Shown here piece by piece: positions 55,523 to 63,829 of a stretch of DNA of 64,000 nt. The position numbers and the translations under genes are program-made. How positions within the stretch are numbered: position 1 is the stretch's first letter; each line of letters begins with the position of its first letter. Under the pieces are notes generated by a model. The model made no database searches. It was not told the DNA's origin and saw only the letters and a list, made by a program, of their open reading frames with translations. The DNA is from Futiania mangrovi (lineage in GTDB: Bacteria > Pseudomonadota > Alphaproteobacteria > Futianiales > Futianiaceae). The DNA is taken from NCBI RefSeq assembly GCF_024158125.1, contig NZ_JAMZFT010000001.1:620001-684000 (forward strand). The letters are read 5' to 3'.

Positions 55523-57631
55523 ATGACTCTGACGAAGCTGATTTCCGTGGTCGCAAGCTGTGTGCTCATTCTGAGTGGTTGCGGTGGCGGTGGCACACCG
55601 CAGCCGAAGACGCCGGCGGAACCGACCGTCTTTCTCAACAACGGCCCGTTCGAACAAGGCACCGTCAGCATCTTTCAACCTTACGTAGAGGGACATAGCG
55701 GCTTCGCCCGCTTGGCCTTGGAGAAATCGCCGCTGCGGAACGCTGCTGACAGTTACAGATGGACGCAGTCTGGGAAGACAGAATACGCAACTCAGCTCGA
55801 GGTCGTCCGCTCGGGCGATGCCTTCGCGTGGCGCCTCTTCCTCTATGGCCCGGGCGTGATCGAGGCACAGGCGGCGCCTGACGGCGAGGGCTACCTCTAT
55901 GTCTGGCACATGCTCTGGCGTCCCGAAAGCACGATCACCGCCACCGAAATACTCGGCGCGGTTGAGTTCAAACGAATGCAGGCGGTCGAAACGCCAATTG
56001 GACGGGCCTTGGTCTCGGACTGGACCTGGTCTCCCGTAGCATACGCCATGCGCAAATCCACACACCCAACAGATCTTGCGTCTATGGACCAAGGCTGGCG
56101 GAGCGCTGTGCAAAGCATGTCGAAGGAGCGCCCGATCTATACGCCAGGGAAGACGCGGATCCTGATCGGCTGGGCCGATGTGGACTGGATCGCCGAACAT
56201 CACGACCGCCAAGTCTTCGGAGACGAGGCGCTCGCTGCCATAACCGAGGCTGAAACCCAGTTTGCCGTGCGTGCACCGGAAGCCGGTGGTCGTGCCAAGA
56301 TCATCATGTGGCTCAAGGAGAACTTCAATCCTGTCGCGCCCTACACGTCCCTCGAGCGCGCCTGCGGACCGCTTCCCGCCGGCTGGCGCGAAGACGGCAT
56401 CGCGCCAAGCATACTCTCGGGCGATTACAGCCTTGGCGGAGCGCGGAACCGCGCGCGTGCGCTCGACACCTACGCCGTCTGCGTCGAGAAATTCAAGGAA
56501 GCCTACGATGTCGGCCCATATGCGGCGATCTATCCGCAGGTCCTTGAAAAGATCAAGGAATGGCAGTCCCTCGGCGGCGAGTTGGTGACTGACGAGAACG
56601 TGCCCAGTGCGGGGTTTATCCGCTCCTACGCCAGTCCGGCCCCCGAGGATGTCGAATACGCTTTCGACCAGCGCATCGCCATGGCCTCCGATCCGCGCGC
56701 GAAGGTGCGAACGGAACTTGCGGAAGTCGAACGCAGTGCAGCTGCATACCGCTTCCGCGAGGCGCGGAAGCGCCAGGAGCGGAATGAGGCGGAGCGCCGC
56801 CGTCGCATCGCGCTCCAGCAGGCCTATATCGCCAATGCCATGACGCTCAACCAGATGCGTGCCGAGAACGCCCGGCTTGAGCGTCAGACCCAGCGGATGA
56901 TCGCCAGTTCGCTTAATGAGGGTCGCACGAACAACCGCTCCGGCGCAGGCTCGGGCCAGCGGAGCGCGGCGATCGGGTCCACCGGCGGGTCACCGGCATC
57001 GGGCGCTTCCGGCACCGGCGCCTCCTCCACGAGTTCGAACAGAAGTCAGCAGAACGCGCCGGGCGCGACGCAGCAGGCCGCCACGACACCCGAGGCTCCA
57101 CGCAACGACGTGCTCTTCCTGTCGACTGGAACGATGGAGAAGGGCGGCTTCGACTGGAATATCCGCAAATGCCCGCCCTCGCTGTTCACCGGTGTCGGCA
57201 TCCAGGAGGTCGCACAGCAGCGGTGTCAGATCGTGAACGAGATCAAGCTGTTCCGTCTGGGTCAACGGGCGCGCATCTGCCGAGAGCATGACGATCCGGA
57301 ACTGAAATTTCCGGAGGCCTATGGCCCTCAGACCTACACCCACATCGTGCGCATCTCGAACCTCACTTCGGAGGAATCGAGCAAACTCCTCAGCCGGTAT
57401 GGCGGTGCGAACCGCTATGCCCAGATGGCCGTGTCGAAATCCTCCGCCTCGCTTGCAACCGGGGCCGAGACCGCAATCATCAACGAGTACAACGCCAGGC
57501 ACATGCGAGCCGCAGGCGAGCCTCATCTTTTCCGAGGCTTGCCGGATATGCAGACTTTCGTTCAGAGCAAGGGGTGCCGCGGCGTGCAGTTCGTTGACGG
57601 CTTCATGAACAACGGACGCACGGGGCTTTGA
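55523..57631 (+). CDS. Orphan large lipoprotein of unknown function
   Basis: The 702-residue protein has a lipoprotein signal with lipobox ILSGC (Cys20) followed by GGGG. The N-terminal two thirds are globular without a known motif. Residues about 392-461 form a highly charged helix rich in Arg, Glu and Gln, probably a coiled coil. Residues about 462-527 are a Ser/Gly/Asn/Gln-rich linker. The C-terminal domain (about 528-702) has four cysteines (RKCPPS, QRCQIV, RICREH, KGCRGV). Its codon use is less GC-biased than that of its neighbours, suggesting acquisition by transfer. AAGG precedes the ATG. I do not recognise the family. Confidence 0.82.
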   Translation: MTLTKLISVVASCVLILSGCGGGGTPQPKTPAEPTVFLNNGPFEQGTVSIFQPYVEGHSGFARLALEKSPLRNAADSYRWTQSGKTEYATQLEVVRSGDAFAWRLFLYGPGVIEAQAAPDGEGYLYVWHMLWRPESTITATEILGAVEFKRMQAVETPIGRALVSDWTWSPVAYAMRKSTHPTDLASMDQGWRSAVQSMSKERPIYTPGKTRILIGWADVDWIAEHHDRQVFGDEALAAITEAETQFAVRAPEAGGRAKIIMWLKENFNPVAPYTSLERACGPLPAGWREDGIAPSILSGDYSLGGARNRARALDTYAVCVEKFKEAYDVGPYAAIYPQVLEKIKEWQSLGGELVTDENVPSAGFIRSYASPAPEDVEYAFDQRIAMASDPRAKVRTELAEVERSAAAYRFREARKRQERNEAERRRRIALQQAYIANAMTLNQMRAENARLERQTQRMIASSLNEGRTNNRSGAGSGQRSAAIGSTGGSPASGASGTGASSTSSNRSQQNAPGATQQAATTPEAPRNDVLFLSTGTMEKGGFDWNIRKCPPSLFTGVGIQEVAQQRCQIVNEIKLFRLGQRARICREHDDPELKFPEAYGPQTYTHIVRISNLTSEESSKLLSRYGGANRYAQMAVSKSSASLATGAETAIINEYNARHMRAAGEPHLFRGLPDMQTFVQSKGCRGVQFVDGFMNNGRTGL

Positions 57632-58069
57632 TGGCACGAATGTCTGGCAGGTCACGTCAGAAGGAAATTCGTTGAGGCCGACAAGCGACGTCCCCAGCCT
57701 CCGCGGGGGCCCAGCCCCTTCCGCTATTTCAGGACTTCGCCGAAGGTCATCCGCCTCGCGGTGGCGATGTGCGTCCGGTTCCCGCGGTTGCTCAGAGCAG
57801 GCGACTGACCGATTCAGGCTAAGCCCTTCGTTAAAACGGCGGACGGCTTAAGACTCCCTCCCCTTTATCCCCGCTTCGAAGCAGCGCGCTAAGGCAAACC
57901 CCTTGTGCGAGCCGATCGCGTTGCCTGGCGGAGAGGCGGCGCCCAAACCCAAAAACGCTTGGAAGGGTCGGCTGCTTGCTATAGAGTGAATGAACAGTCA
58001 ATCAAAAGATCGGCGCTGGGTGGCGTAGCGCTCATTCATCAACAGGCGCCGAACGAGGGGAGGACCGAC
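57632..58069. other. Intergenic region with TRAP operon promoter
   Basis: These 438 bases hold no convincing gene. The left part could contain remnants of older coding DNA. The right part carries a promoter-like TTGGAA (57959-57964) and TATAGA (57980-57985), spaced 15 bases, and the operator at 57987-58004. GAGGGGAGG before 58070 is the ribosome-binding site of the TRAP binding protein. Confidence 0.5.
57987..58004. promoter_or_regulatory. TetR-type operator candidate at the TRAP promoter
   Basis: TGAATGAACAGTCAATCA is an imperfect palindrome of 7-base arms (one mismatch) around four bases. It starts two bases after the TATAGA -10 candidate, a position from which a bound protein would block transcription. 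The same architecture occurs at 63812-63829. Confidence 0.55.
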
Positions 58070-59149
58070 ATGAGGATCACCAAGCGTTCGCGACTGGCTG
58101 TCGCATGCAGTGTGGCTGCCGTAATGGCCTTGGGAGGCTTCGCAGCAAGCGTCGGCAGCATCGCAGGCGCGCATGCTGCCGAGGTCGAGGGGCCGAAGGT
58201 GAAATGGCTGCTGTCCGCCTGGGGCAAGCGCCGCGGCATTACCGAGGGGATCGAGTCCCTGGCCAAGCACGTCTCCGATGCCACGGACGGCAATTTCGAG
58301 ATCTCCATCCAGTACGGCGGCGTTCTGTCGAAGCCGGCAGAGAACCTCGACGGCCTGAAGATCGGAGCGTTCGAGGCGGCGATGTTCTGCCCGGTCTATC
58401 ATCCGGGCAAGACGCCGGCGTTGACCGGCCTCGACCTCGCGTTCATGCCGATCTTCGACATGGAGGCCCGCGCGAAGGTGCACGAGGCCTATTTCCAGCA
58501 TCCGGTCGTGCAGCAGGAGTTCGCGAACTGGAACGCCCGCCCGTTGATCTCCGCCCTGATGCCGGGCTACGAGGTCATGGGCAAGGGCGAGCCGCCGCGC
58601 GAGATGAAGGACTGGGAGGGCCTGCGCCTGCATGCCGCGGGCGGAATGGGCGACGTGCTGCGCTCGCTGGGCGCGGTGACGACCACGCTGCCGGCGCCGG
58701 AAACCTACCAGTCGCTGGAGCGGGGCGTGATCGACGGACTGGCGTTCCCGTTCACCTATGCCTTCGCCGCCTACCGCCTGCACGAGATCTCCGACTGGTA
58801 CACGTCGGACCTGGCGCTAGGCTCCACCACGTGCCCGGTGGCGGTCAGCCAGCAGGCGTGGGACGCGCTGCCGCAGCAATACAAGGATCTGATCGAGCGG
58901 GTGAAGCCGACCGCCTACAAGGAACAGCGTGAGAAGAACGTCGAGATCGACGCGAAGAACCTCGCGGCCTTCAAGGAGGCGGGCCTGACGCCGGTCAGCT
59001 ATCCGGCAGAGGTGCGCCAGCAGATCATCGACCGGGTGGCAAAGCAGAGCTGGGAGAACTGGGTGAAGACGCGCTCCGAGCAAGGGCTGCCGGGGCAGGA
59101 ACTGCTCGACTTCATCCTCGCCGAGGCCAAGAGCGCGCAGGGAAGCTGA
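58070..59149 (+). CDS. TRAP transporter substrate-binding protein (DctP family)
   Basis: The 359-residue protein has a signal peptide (cleavage near AHAAEVEG) and the DctP fold: VKWLLSAWGKRRGITEGIESLAKHV, the substrate-contact region MLPGYE-like ISALMPGYEVMGKG with WEGLRLHAAGGMGDVLRSLGA, and ERGVIDGLAFPFTYA. The arginine of RLHAAGG is the usual carboxylate-binding residue, so an organic acid is the likely ligand. It heads an operon with both permeases and a dehydrogenase. Confidence 0.92.
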   Translation: MRITKRSRLAVACSVAAVMALGGFAASVGSIAGAHAAEVEGPKVKWLLSAWGKRRGITEGIESLAKHVSDATDGNFEISIQYGGVLSKPAENLDGLKIGAFEAAMFCPVYHPGKTPALTGLDLAFMPIFDMEARAKVHEAYFQHPVVQQEFANWNARPLISALMPGYEVMGKGEPPREMKDWEGLRLHAAGGMGDVLRSLGAVTTTLPAPETYQSLERGVIDGLAFPFTYAFAAYRLHEISDWYTSDLALGSTTCPVAVSQQAWDALPQQYKDLIERVKPTAYKEQREKNVEIDAKNLAAFKEAGLTPVSYPAEVRQQIIDRVAKQSWENWVKTRSEQGLPGQELLDFILAEAKSAQGS

Positions 59150-59163
59150 GGACAAGTGCTGCG

Positions 59164-59189
59164 GGGGCGGGTCCTGAAGGGTCCGCCCC
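59164..59189 (+). terminator. Hairpin between TRAP binding protein and permease genes
   Basis: GGGGCGG (59164-59170) pairs with CCGCCCC (59183-59189), with CC/GG continuing inside. It lies 15 bases after the stop. Such hairpins commonly stabilise the upstream message or reduce read-through, giving more binding protein than permease. Confidence 0.5.
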
Positions 59190-59312
59190 GGCCCGCAATT
59201 CACCGCTGGCCACCGCTGGCGTCCACGCCGCTACCGGCGAGGGCCGCGGCCGGTACAAGGCTACCGCGCGCCATCCCTGTTCCCGCGGCTCGAGCACAAG
59301 GGACCACGCCCC

Positions 59313-59897
59313 ATGCGGCACCCGCTTCAGGCCTTGCACGAGGGTCTCCTGCGCCTCGAGATCGGGGGCGCCCTGGTGTCGGGGGCCTTCGTCCTCGTCA
59401 TCATGCTCGCGGGCTGCGCCGAGATCGTCGGGCGGGGCCTCTTCAACGCCCCGATCCACGGCTATCTCGACATCATCGAACAGACGATGGTCGCGGTCGC
59501 GCTGTTCGGCGTTTCCTACTGCCAGGCGACCCTCGGAAACGTCCGGATGACGCTGCTGATCGGCGCGATGTCGGGACGCCCGCGCTGGGTCGCGGAAGCG
59601 GTGTCGCTGCTGGTGTGCCTGTTCGTCGCACTCATCCTGATGCAGGGGAGCTGGAACCATTTCCTGCGGGCCTGGCAGATCGGCGGCAGCACGGCGGAGA
59701 TCGACATTCCGACCTGGATCAGCACGCTGCTGGTGCCGGTGTCGTTCGCGGTGCTCTCGGTGCGCCTCGTCCTGCAGATCCTCGACGCGGTCCGGGTGGC
59801 CGTGAACCCGGACACGGACCCGCTGGTGATCCCGGTGATGGACCATGGCCACGGCGCGGCCGACGAGCCCAAGGAGGATGGCGCATGGACCCCGTGA
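59313..59897 (+). CDS. TRAP transporter small permease (DctQ)
   Basis: The 194-residue protein has four transmembrane helices and the DctQ pattern: LEIGGALVSGAFVLVIMLAGCAEIVGRGLFNAPIHGYLDIIEQTMV and VSYCQATLGNVRMTLLIGAM. It links the binding protein with the large permease. It overlaps the next gene by 13 bases. The start is approximate; AAGGGA lies 11 bases upstream. Confidence 0.9.
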   Translation: MRHPLQALHEGLLRLEIGGALVSGAFVLVIMLAGCAEIVGRGLFNAPIHGYLDIIEQTMVAVALFGVSYCQATLGNVRMTLLIGAMSGRPRWVAEAVSLLVCLFVALILMQGSWNHFLRAWQIGGSTAEIDIPTWISTLLVPVSFAVLSVRLVLQILDAVRVAVNPDTDPLVIPVMDHGHGAADEPKEDGAWTP

Positions 59898-61186
59898 CGC
59901 TGGGCTTCATCGGAGTGGGACTGCTGGTCGCGCTGATCGTGATCGGCGTGCCGGTCGCGTTCGCCGCCGCCGTCATCGGCATCGGCGGCCTCTGGTACAT
60001 GCGCGGGATCGACACGGCCATCGGGCTTTCCGGCATCGTGCCGCACGCGACCTCGACATCCTATGAATTGAGCGTGCTCCCGCTGTTCATCGCTATCGGC
60101 TTCCTGGCGCTGCACGCGGGCATCACGCGGGGCGCGTTCCAGGCGGCGCGGCTCTGGCTCGGCCGCGCCCCGGGCGGGCTCGCCACGGCGACCATCTTCG
60201 CGAGCGCGGGCTTCTCCGCGGTCTCCGGCGCGAGCACGGCGACGGCGGCGGTGTTCACGCGCCTAGCGGTGCCGGAGATGGAACAGCGCGGCTACGACCG
60301 GGCGCTGGCCGCGGGCGTGGTGGCAGTAGGGGGCACGCTGGCTGCGCTGATCCCGCCGAGCGCGATCCTGGTGATCTACGGCATCCTGGTGGAGGAATCG
60401 ATCGGCCGGCTGCTGCTCGCGGGCATCATTCCGGGCATCATCTCGATGGCCATCTACATGGTCGTCATCACCATCGTGGTGAAGCGCAACCCGTCGCTGG
60501 CGCCCAGCCTCGAACCGGTGCGGATGATCGAGAAGTTGAAGTCGCTGACGCAGGTGTGGGGCATCCTCGCGGTCGTTGGCGTGATCCTGGGCGGGGTCTA
60601 TTTCGGCTGGATGACGCCGACGGAATCAGCGGCAGTCGGCACCGCGATCATCCTCTCCATCGCCGCCACGCGGGGCATGCGCCTGGTCGATCTGAAGGCG
60701 GGCCTGCTCGAAACCGTCAAGACGACGGCCATGATCTTCATGGTGATCTGGGGCGTCCTGGTGTTCGTGCGCTTCCTCGCCTTCACGGGCATGCCGGCGA
60801 TGGTCACGGACGCGGTGCTGGAGCTGGACGTCGCGCCTTGGGTGATCCTGATGGGGGTGATCCTGCTCTATCTCGTGATGGGGATGGTGCTCGACGGGCT
60901 CGGCATGCTGATCCTGACGCTGCCGGTGATCTATCCGGCGATCATCGCGCTCGGCTACGATCCGATCTGGTTCGGCGTGCTGGTTGTGAAGATGATCGAG
61001 ATCGGCCTCATCACGCCGCCGGTGGGCCTCAATTGCTATGTCGTGCACGGGGTCCGGCCGGACATCCCGCTTGAGCAGGTGTTCCGCGGCGTCGCGCCCT
61101 TCCTCGTGGGCGAGGTGGTGATCGTCGCGATCCTCGTCCTGTTCCCGGAGGTCGTGCTGTTCCTGCCCGACACGATGATGAACTGA
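59885..61186 (+). CDS. TRAP transporter large permease (DctM)
   Basis: The 433-residue protein has about twelve helices. DctM signatures include VLPLFIAIGFLALHAGI, the SAVSGASTATAAVFTRLAVPEM motif, GTLAALIPPSAILVIYGIL, and GLITPPVGLNCYVVHGV near the C-terminus. It carries out sodium-driven solute uptake. The overlap with dctQ indicates coupled translation. Confidence 0.95.
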   Translation: MDPVTLGFIGVGLLVALIVIGVPVAFAAAVIGIGGLWYMRGIDTAIGLSGIVPHATSTSYELSVLPLFIAIGFLALHAGITRGAFQAARLWLGRAPGGLATATIFASAGFSAVSGASTATAAVFTRLAVPEMEQRGYDRALAAGVVAVGGTLAALIPPSAILVIYGILVEESIGRLLLAGIIPGIISMAIYMVVITIVVKRNPSLAPSLEPVRMIEKLKSLTQVWGILAVVGVILGGVYFGWMTPTESAAVGTAIILSIAATRGMRLVDLKAGLLETVKTTAMIFMVIWGVLVFVRFLAFTGMPAMVTDAVLELDVAPWVILMGVILLYLVMGMVLDGLGMLILTLPVIYPAIIALGYDPIWFGVLVVKMIEIGLITPPVGLNCYVVHGVRPDIPLEQVFRGVAPFLVGEVVIVAILVLFPEVVLFLPDTMMN

Positions 61187-61209
61187 GCCCGCCAGAGGGA
61201 GGGTCGCCA

Positions 61210-62121
61210 ATGCGCCAAGCGGGTTTCATCGGCCTCGGCGCGATCGGCTGGCCCATGGCTGAGCGGCTTCTGACAGCCGGCGCTTCACTCGCCGTATGGG
61301 GACGCAGCGCCGCCCGCCTTCAGCGTGCGCGAGAGGCGGGCGCCGCTCTTGCGGACGATGCCGCCGCACTGGCCCGCGACTGCGAAACGGTCTTCCTGTG
61401 CCTGACCGACACCGACGCGGTGGAGGAGGTCGTCTTTGGCCCCTCCGGCATCGCGGAAGGAGTGGGGCGCGCCGGGGCAGGGCGGGTTCTTGTCGATCTC
61501 TCGACCGTCGATCCGGGGCGGACGCGCGTCATGGCCGCAAGGTTGACGGACACGACCGGCATGGGCTGGGTGGACGCGCCCGTCTCGGGCGGGCCGGCCG
61601 GCGCGCGGGCCGGAACGCTCGCGGTCATGGCGGGCGGGGCGGCGGCGGACGTGGAGAAGGTCCGGCCTGTGCTCGCCGCGTTCGCAGGCCATGTCACGCA
61701 CATGGGGCCGGCGGGGTGCGGCCAGGCGACGAAGGCGTGCAACCAGATGATCTCGGCCAGCACGCTGGCGGGCGTGGCGGAGGCGCTGACGCTGGCGCGC
61801 GGGTTCGGCCTCGACGTGGAGAAACTGCCGCAAGCGTTGAAGGGCGGGTGGGCGGACAGCCCACTCCTCCAGGCCTACATGCCGCGCATGGCGTCGGGCG
61901 ACCTGTTCGGCCACACGCGCACGATCCTCAAGGACCTGGGGATCGCCCGTGCGCTGGCGGCGGAGCGGGGGCTGAAGCTGCCGGTGCTCGACCATCTGCT
62001 GGCGACCTATGCCCGGGTGCTGGAGATGGGACAGGCGGAGAGCGGAATCGGCGGGCTCATCCACGCCTACGACGCGGACCGGACGGGGCGTGGGAGAGGC
62101 GGCGGAGAGGGCGGGGACTGA
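61210..62121 (+). CDS. 3-hydroxyisobutyrate dehydrogenase family oxidoreductase
   Basis: The 303-residue protein has GFIGLGAIGWPMAERLL (NAD-binding), VDLSTVDPG, the substrate motif VDAPVSGGPAGARAGTLAVMAGG, and the catalytic lysine in GQATKACNQMI. Such beta-hydroxyacid dehydrogenases oxidise 3-hydroxyisobutyrate, tartronate semialdehyde and related acids. It follows the TRAP permease by 23 bases and probably acts on the imported acid. Confidence 0.92.
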   Translation: MRQAGFIGLGAIGWPMAERLLTAGASLAVWGRSAARLQRAREAGAALADDAAALARDCETVFLCLTDTDAVEEVVFGPSGIAEGVGRAGAGRVLVDLSTVDPGRTRVMAARLTDTTGMGWVDAPVSGGPAGARAGTLAVMAGGAAADVEKVRPVLAAFAGHVTHMGPAGCGQATKACNQMISASTLAGVAEALTLARGFGLDVEKLPQALKGGWADSPLLQAYMPRMASGDLFGHTRTILKDLGIARALAAERGLKLPVLDHLLATYARVLEMGQAESGIGGLIHAYDADRTGRGRGGGEGGD

Positions 62122-62136
62122 GCCGCGTCCGCCCGC

Positions 62137-62559
62137 TCAGCTCCGGGCGCGGGCGGCGAACAGCGGTCCGTCGGTGTGGGCGAGGACCACGATTTCCACG
62201 GGGGCGTCGAGCGGAATGGGGCCGTCGTCCTCCACCAGCGCGCAGCAGATGCGCAACCTCTCGTCCAGATCGACGATCCCGACATGGATCGGGGCTTGCT
62301 CCGCGAAGACCTTGGGTGCGGCGTGGATCACGGTGCGGGAATAGAGCGTGCCCCGGCCCGAAAGGGCCTCCCAGGCGTGCGCCTTCGACCAGCAGTGCGG
62401 GCAGAAGGGCTTGGGCGGGAAGGTGAAGCGGCGGCAGTCCCGGCATTTCGTGGTCTGGAAGCGGCCCTCGGCTAGCGCATCCCAGAACACGCGGGTCAGC
62501 GAGGTCGGGCGGGGCGGCCAGGCGCGGGGACGGTCGACGCGCAGGATCTCACAGGTCAT
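62137..62559 (-). CDS. DUF35 Zn-ribbon/OB-fold protein, partner of the thiolase-like enzyme
   Basis: The 140-residue protein has a rubredoxin-like zinc ribbon (C-x2-C in TTKCRDCRRF and C-x2-C in PFCPHCWSK) followed by an OB-fold (GRGTLYSRTVIHAAPKVF, VGIVDLDERLRICCAL). DUF35 proteins form complexes with SCP2-type thiolase-like enzymes and shape or cover the acyl-CoA site. Its ATG overlaps the stop of the thiolase gene, so the two are made in step. Confidence 0.9.
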   Translation of the reverse strand: MTCEILRVDRPRAWPPRPTSLTRVFWDALAEGRFQTTKCRDCRRFTFPPKPFCPHCWSKAHAWEALSGRGTLYSRTVIHAAPKVFAEQAPIHVGIVDLDERLRICCALVEDDGPIPLDAPVEIVVLAHTDGPLFAARARS

Positions 62560-63749
62560 CGGACGGCCTCCAGAATATGGACAAGGGCGGCGTTGTAGTT
62601 GCCCAGCTCGGCGCTGGTCGCGCCGATGGCGGCGCCCTTCACCTGGCGGTCCCCGGCGCGTCCCATCAGCTGCTCGAACGCCTCGACGGTATTGTAGAGT
62701 GGCGTGACATAGGCCGGGTGGCCGCGCGACATCAGGCTGCCGGAGGTGGAGACGGGGATGCGGCCGCCGAGCGCGGTCTGCCCCTCGGCCGCCTGCCGGC
62801 CGCCCTGGCCCCGGGGCACGAGGCCCATCGCCTCGGTCGCCAGCACCTCGACGATGGTGCAGGGGGCATAAAGCTCGGCGAAGGCGAGATCGGCGGGCCC
62901 GACGCCCGCCATGTCGTAGGCGGTGCGGCTCGCAGCCCTGAGCGCGCCAAGCGCGATCATGTCGTTCGGCTGCTCGCTGATCTGGTGCGCGCCCTCGTGA
63001 TGGAAGCCGCGTCCGCGCACACGGACGTAGGGCTGACCGCTGGCGCGCGCGACGTCTTCGGATGCGACAACGATGCAAACCGCCCCGTCGCCCCGCGGCG
63101 GGACCTCGTAGAGGCCCAGCGGCTCGACGATGGGGCGCTGCGCCAGAACCTCCTCCAGCGTGATGGGGTCACGGTACTGGGCAAGCGGGTTCAGCGCGGC
63201 GTGGGCGCGGTTCTTGACCGCAACGCTCGCAAGTTCCGCGCGCGACGAGCCATGCTCATGGATGTAGCGCATGGCGTCCATGGCGTACCAGGCGATGGGC
63301 GTGAGACCGAAGGGCACGTGGAAGTCGACGTCCCCGGTCGCGCGCATGGAGGAATTCATGTGCTCGCCCGAGGGGGTCGCGCTCTCGAAATTGACGCCGA
63401 GAGCCAGGGCCACGCGGGAGCGCCCGCTCTCCACGTCGCGGATCGCCTGTTCTAGCGCGATGCCGCCCGTCATGCCGTTACCCAGCACCTCCATGACCGA
63501 GCCGTCGCAGGGCAGGCGGAGATAGTGCGCCATGAAGGTCGAGAAGTATTTCTGCAGCGTGTAGGGGCGGCACTGGGCGAGAATCAGGCTGTTCACGTCG
63601 TCCTTGGCTACACCGGCTTGCGCGATGGCGTCGACCACGAGCCCCGCGAGAAGCTCGTGTTCGAGAACGTGAAGGTCGGAATCCGGCTTCGACTGGAACT
63701 TGCCGACGGGCGTCGCCGCAGCGCCGATGATGGCCACCGATTGCGTCAT
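62556..63749 (-). CDS. Thiolase-like (SCP2 family) protein without the catalytic cysteine
   Basis: The 397-residue protein has a thiolase fold. Where SCP2 thiolases carry the nucleophile (NxxCASG) it reads LGNGMTGGIALEQA (Gly92 in the Cys position). The region of the HDCF motif reads AELYAPCTIVEVL, while MSRGHPAYVT keeps the active-site His; the C-terminal Cys motif is also absent. Ordinary thiolysis is therefore unlikely. With a DUF35 partner it resembles Ltp2-type acyl-CoA retro-aldolases. The start at 63749 follows GGGGGGAG; ATG at 63809 is less likely. Confidence 0.87.
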   Translation of the reverse strand: MTQSVAIIGAAATPVGKFQSKPDSDLHVLEHELLAGLVVDAIAQAGVAKDDVNSLILAQCRPYTLQKYFSTFMAHYLRLPCDGSVMEVLGNGMTGGIALEQAIRDVESGRSRVALALGVNFESATPSGEHMNSSMRATGDVDFHVPFGLTPIAWYAMDAMRYIHEHGSSRAELASVAVKNRAHAALNPLAQYRDPITLEEVLAQRPIVEPLGLYEVPPRGDGAVCIVVASEDVARASGQPYVRVRGRGFHHEGAHQISEQPNDMIALGALRAASRTAYDMAGVGPADLAFAELYAPCTIVEVLATEAMGLVPRGQGGRQAAEGQTALGGRIPVSTSGSLMSRGHPAYVTPLYNTVEAFEQLMGRAGDRQVKGAAIGATSAELGNYNAALVHILEAVR

Positions 63750-63811
63750 GTTCTGACCGTCTCCCCCCGTGCTCACGGCGGCGCACCTTTCCAAGTGGCG
63801 CGCACTCATGT

Positions 63812-63829
63812 AGAATGAATGATCATTCA
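63812..63829. promoter_or_regulatory. TetR-type operator candidate upstream of the thiolase-like gene
   Basis: AGAATGAATGATCATTCA contains GAATGA-N4-TCATTC and also a perfect 14-base palindrome TGAATGATCATTCA (63816-63829). It lies about 63 bases before the thiolase-like start and shares arms and spacing with 57987-58004. Confidence 0.6.

Noticed and set aside
57720-57790. Minus-strand fragment suggesting the end of a degraded regulator or recombinase
   Set aside because: The readable stretch is too short and matches no family convincingly.
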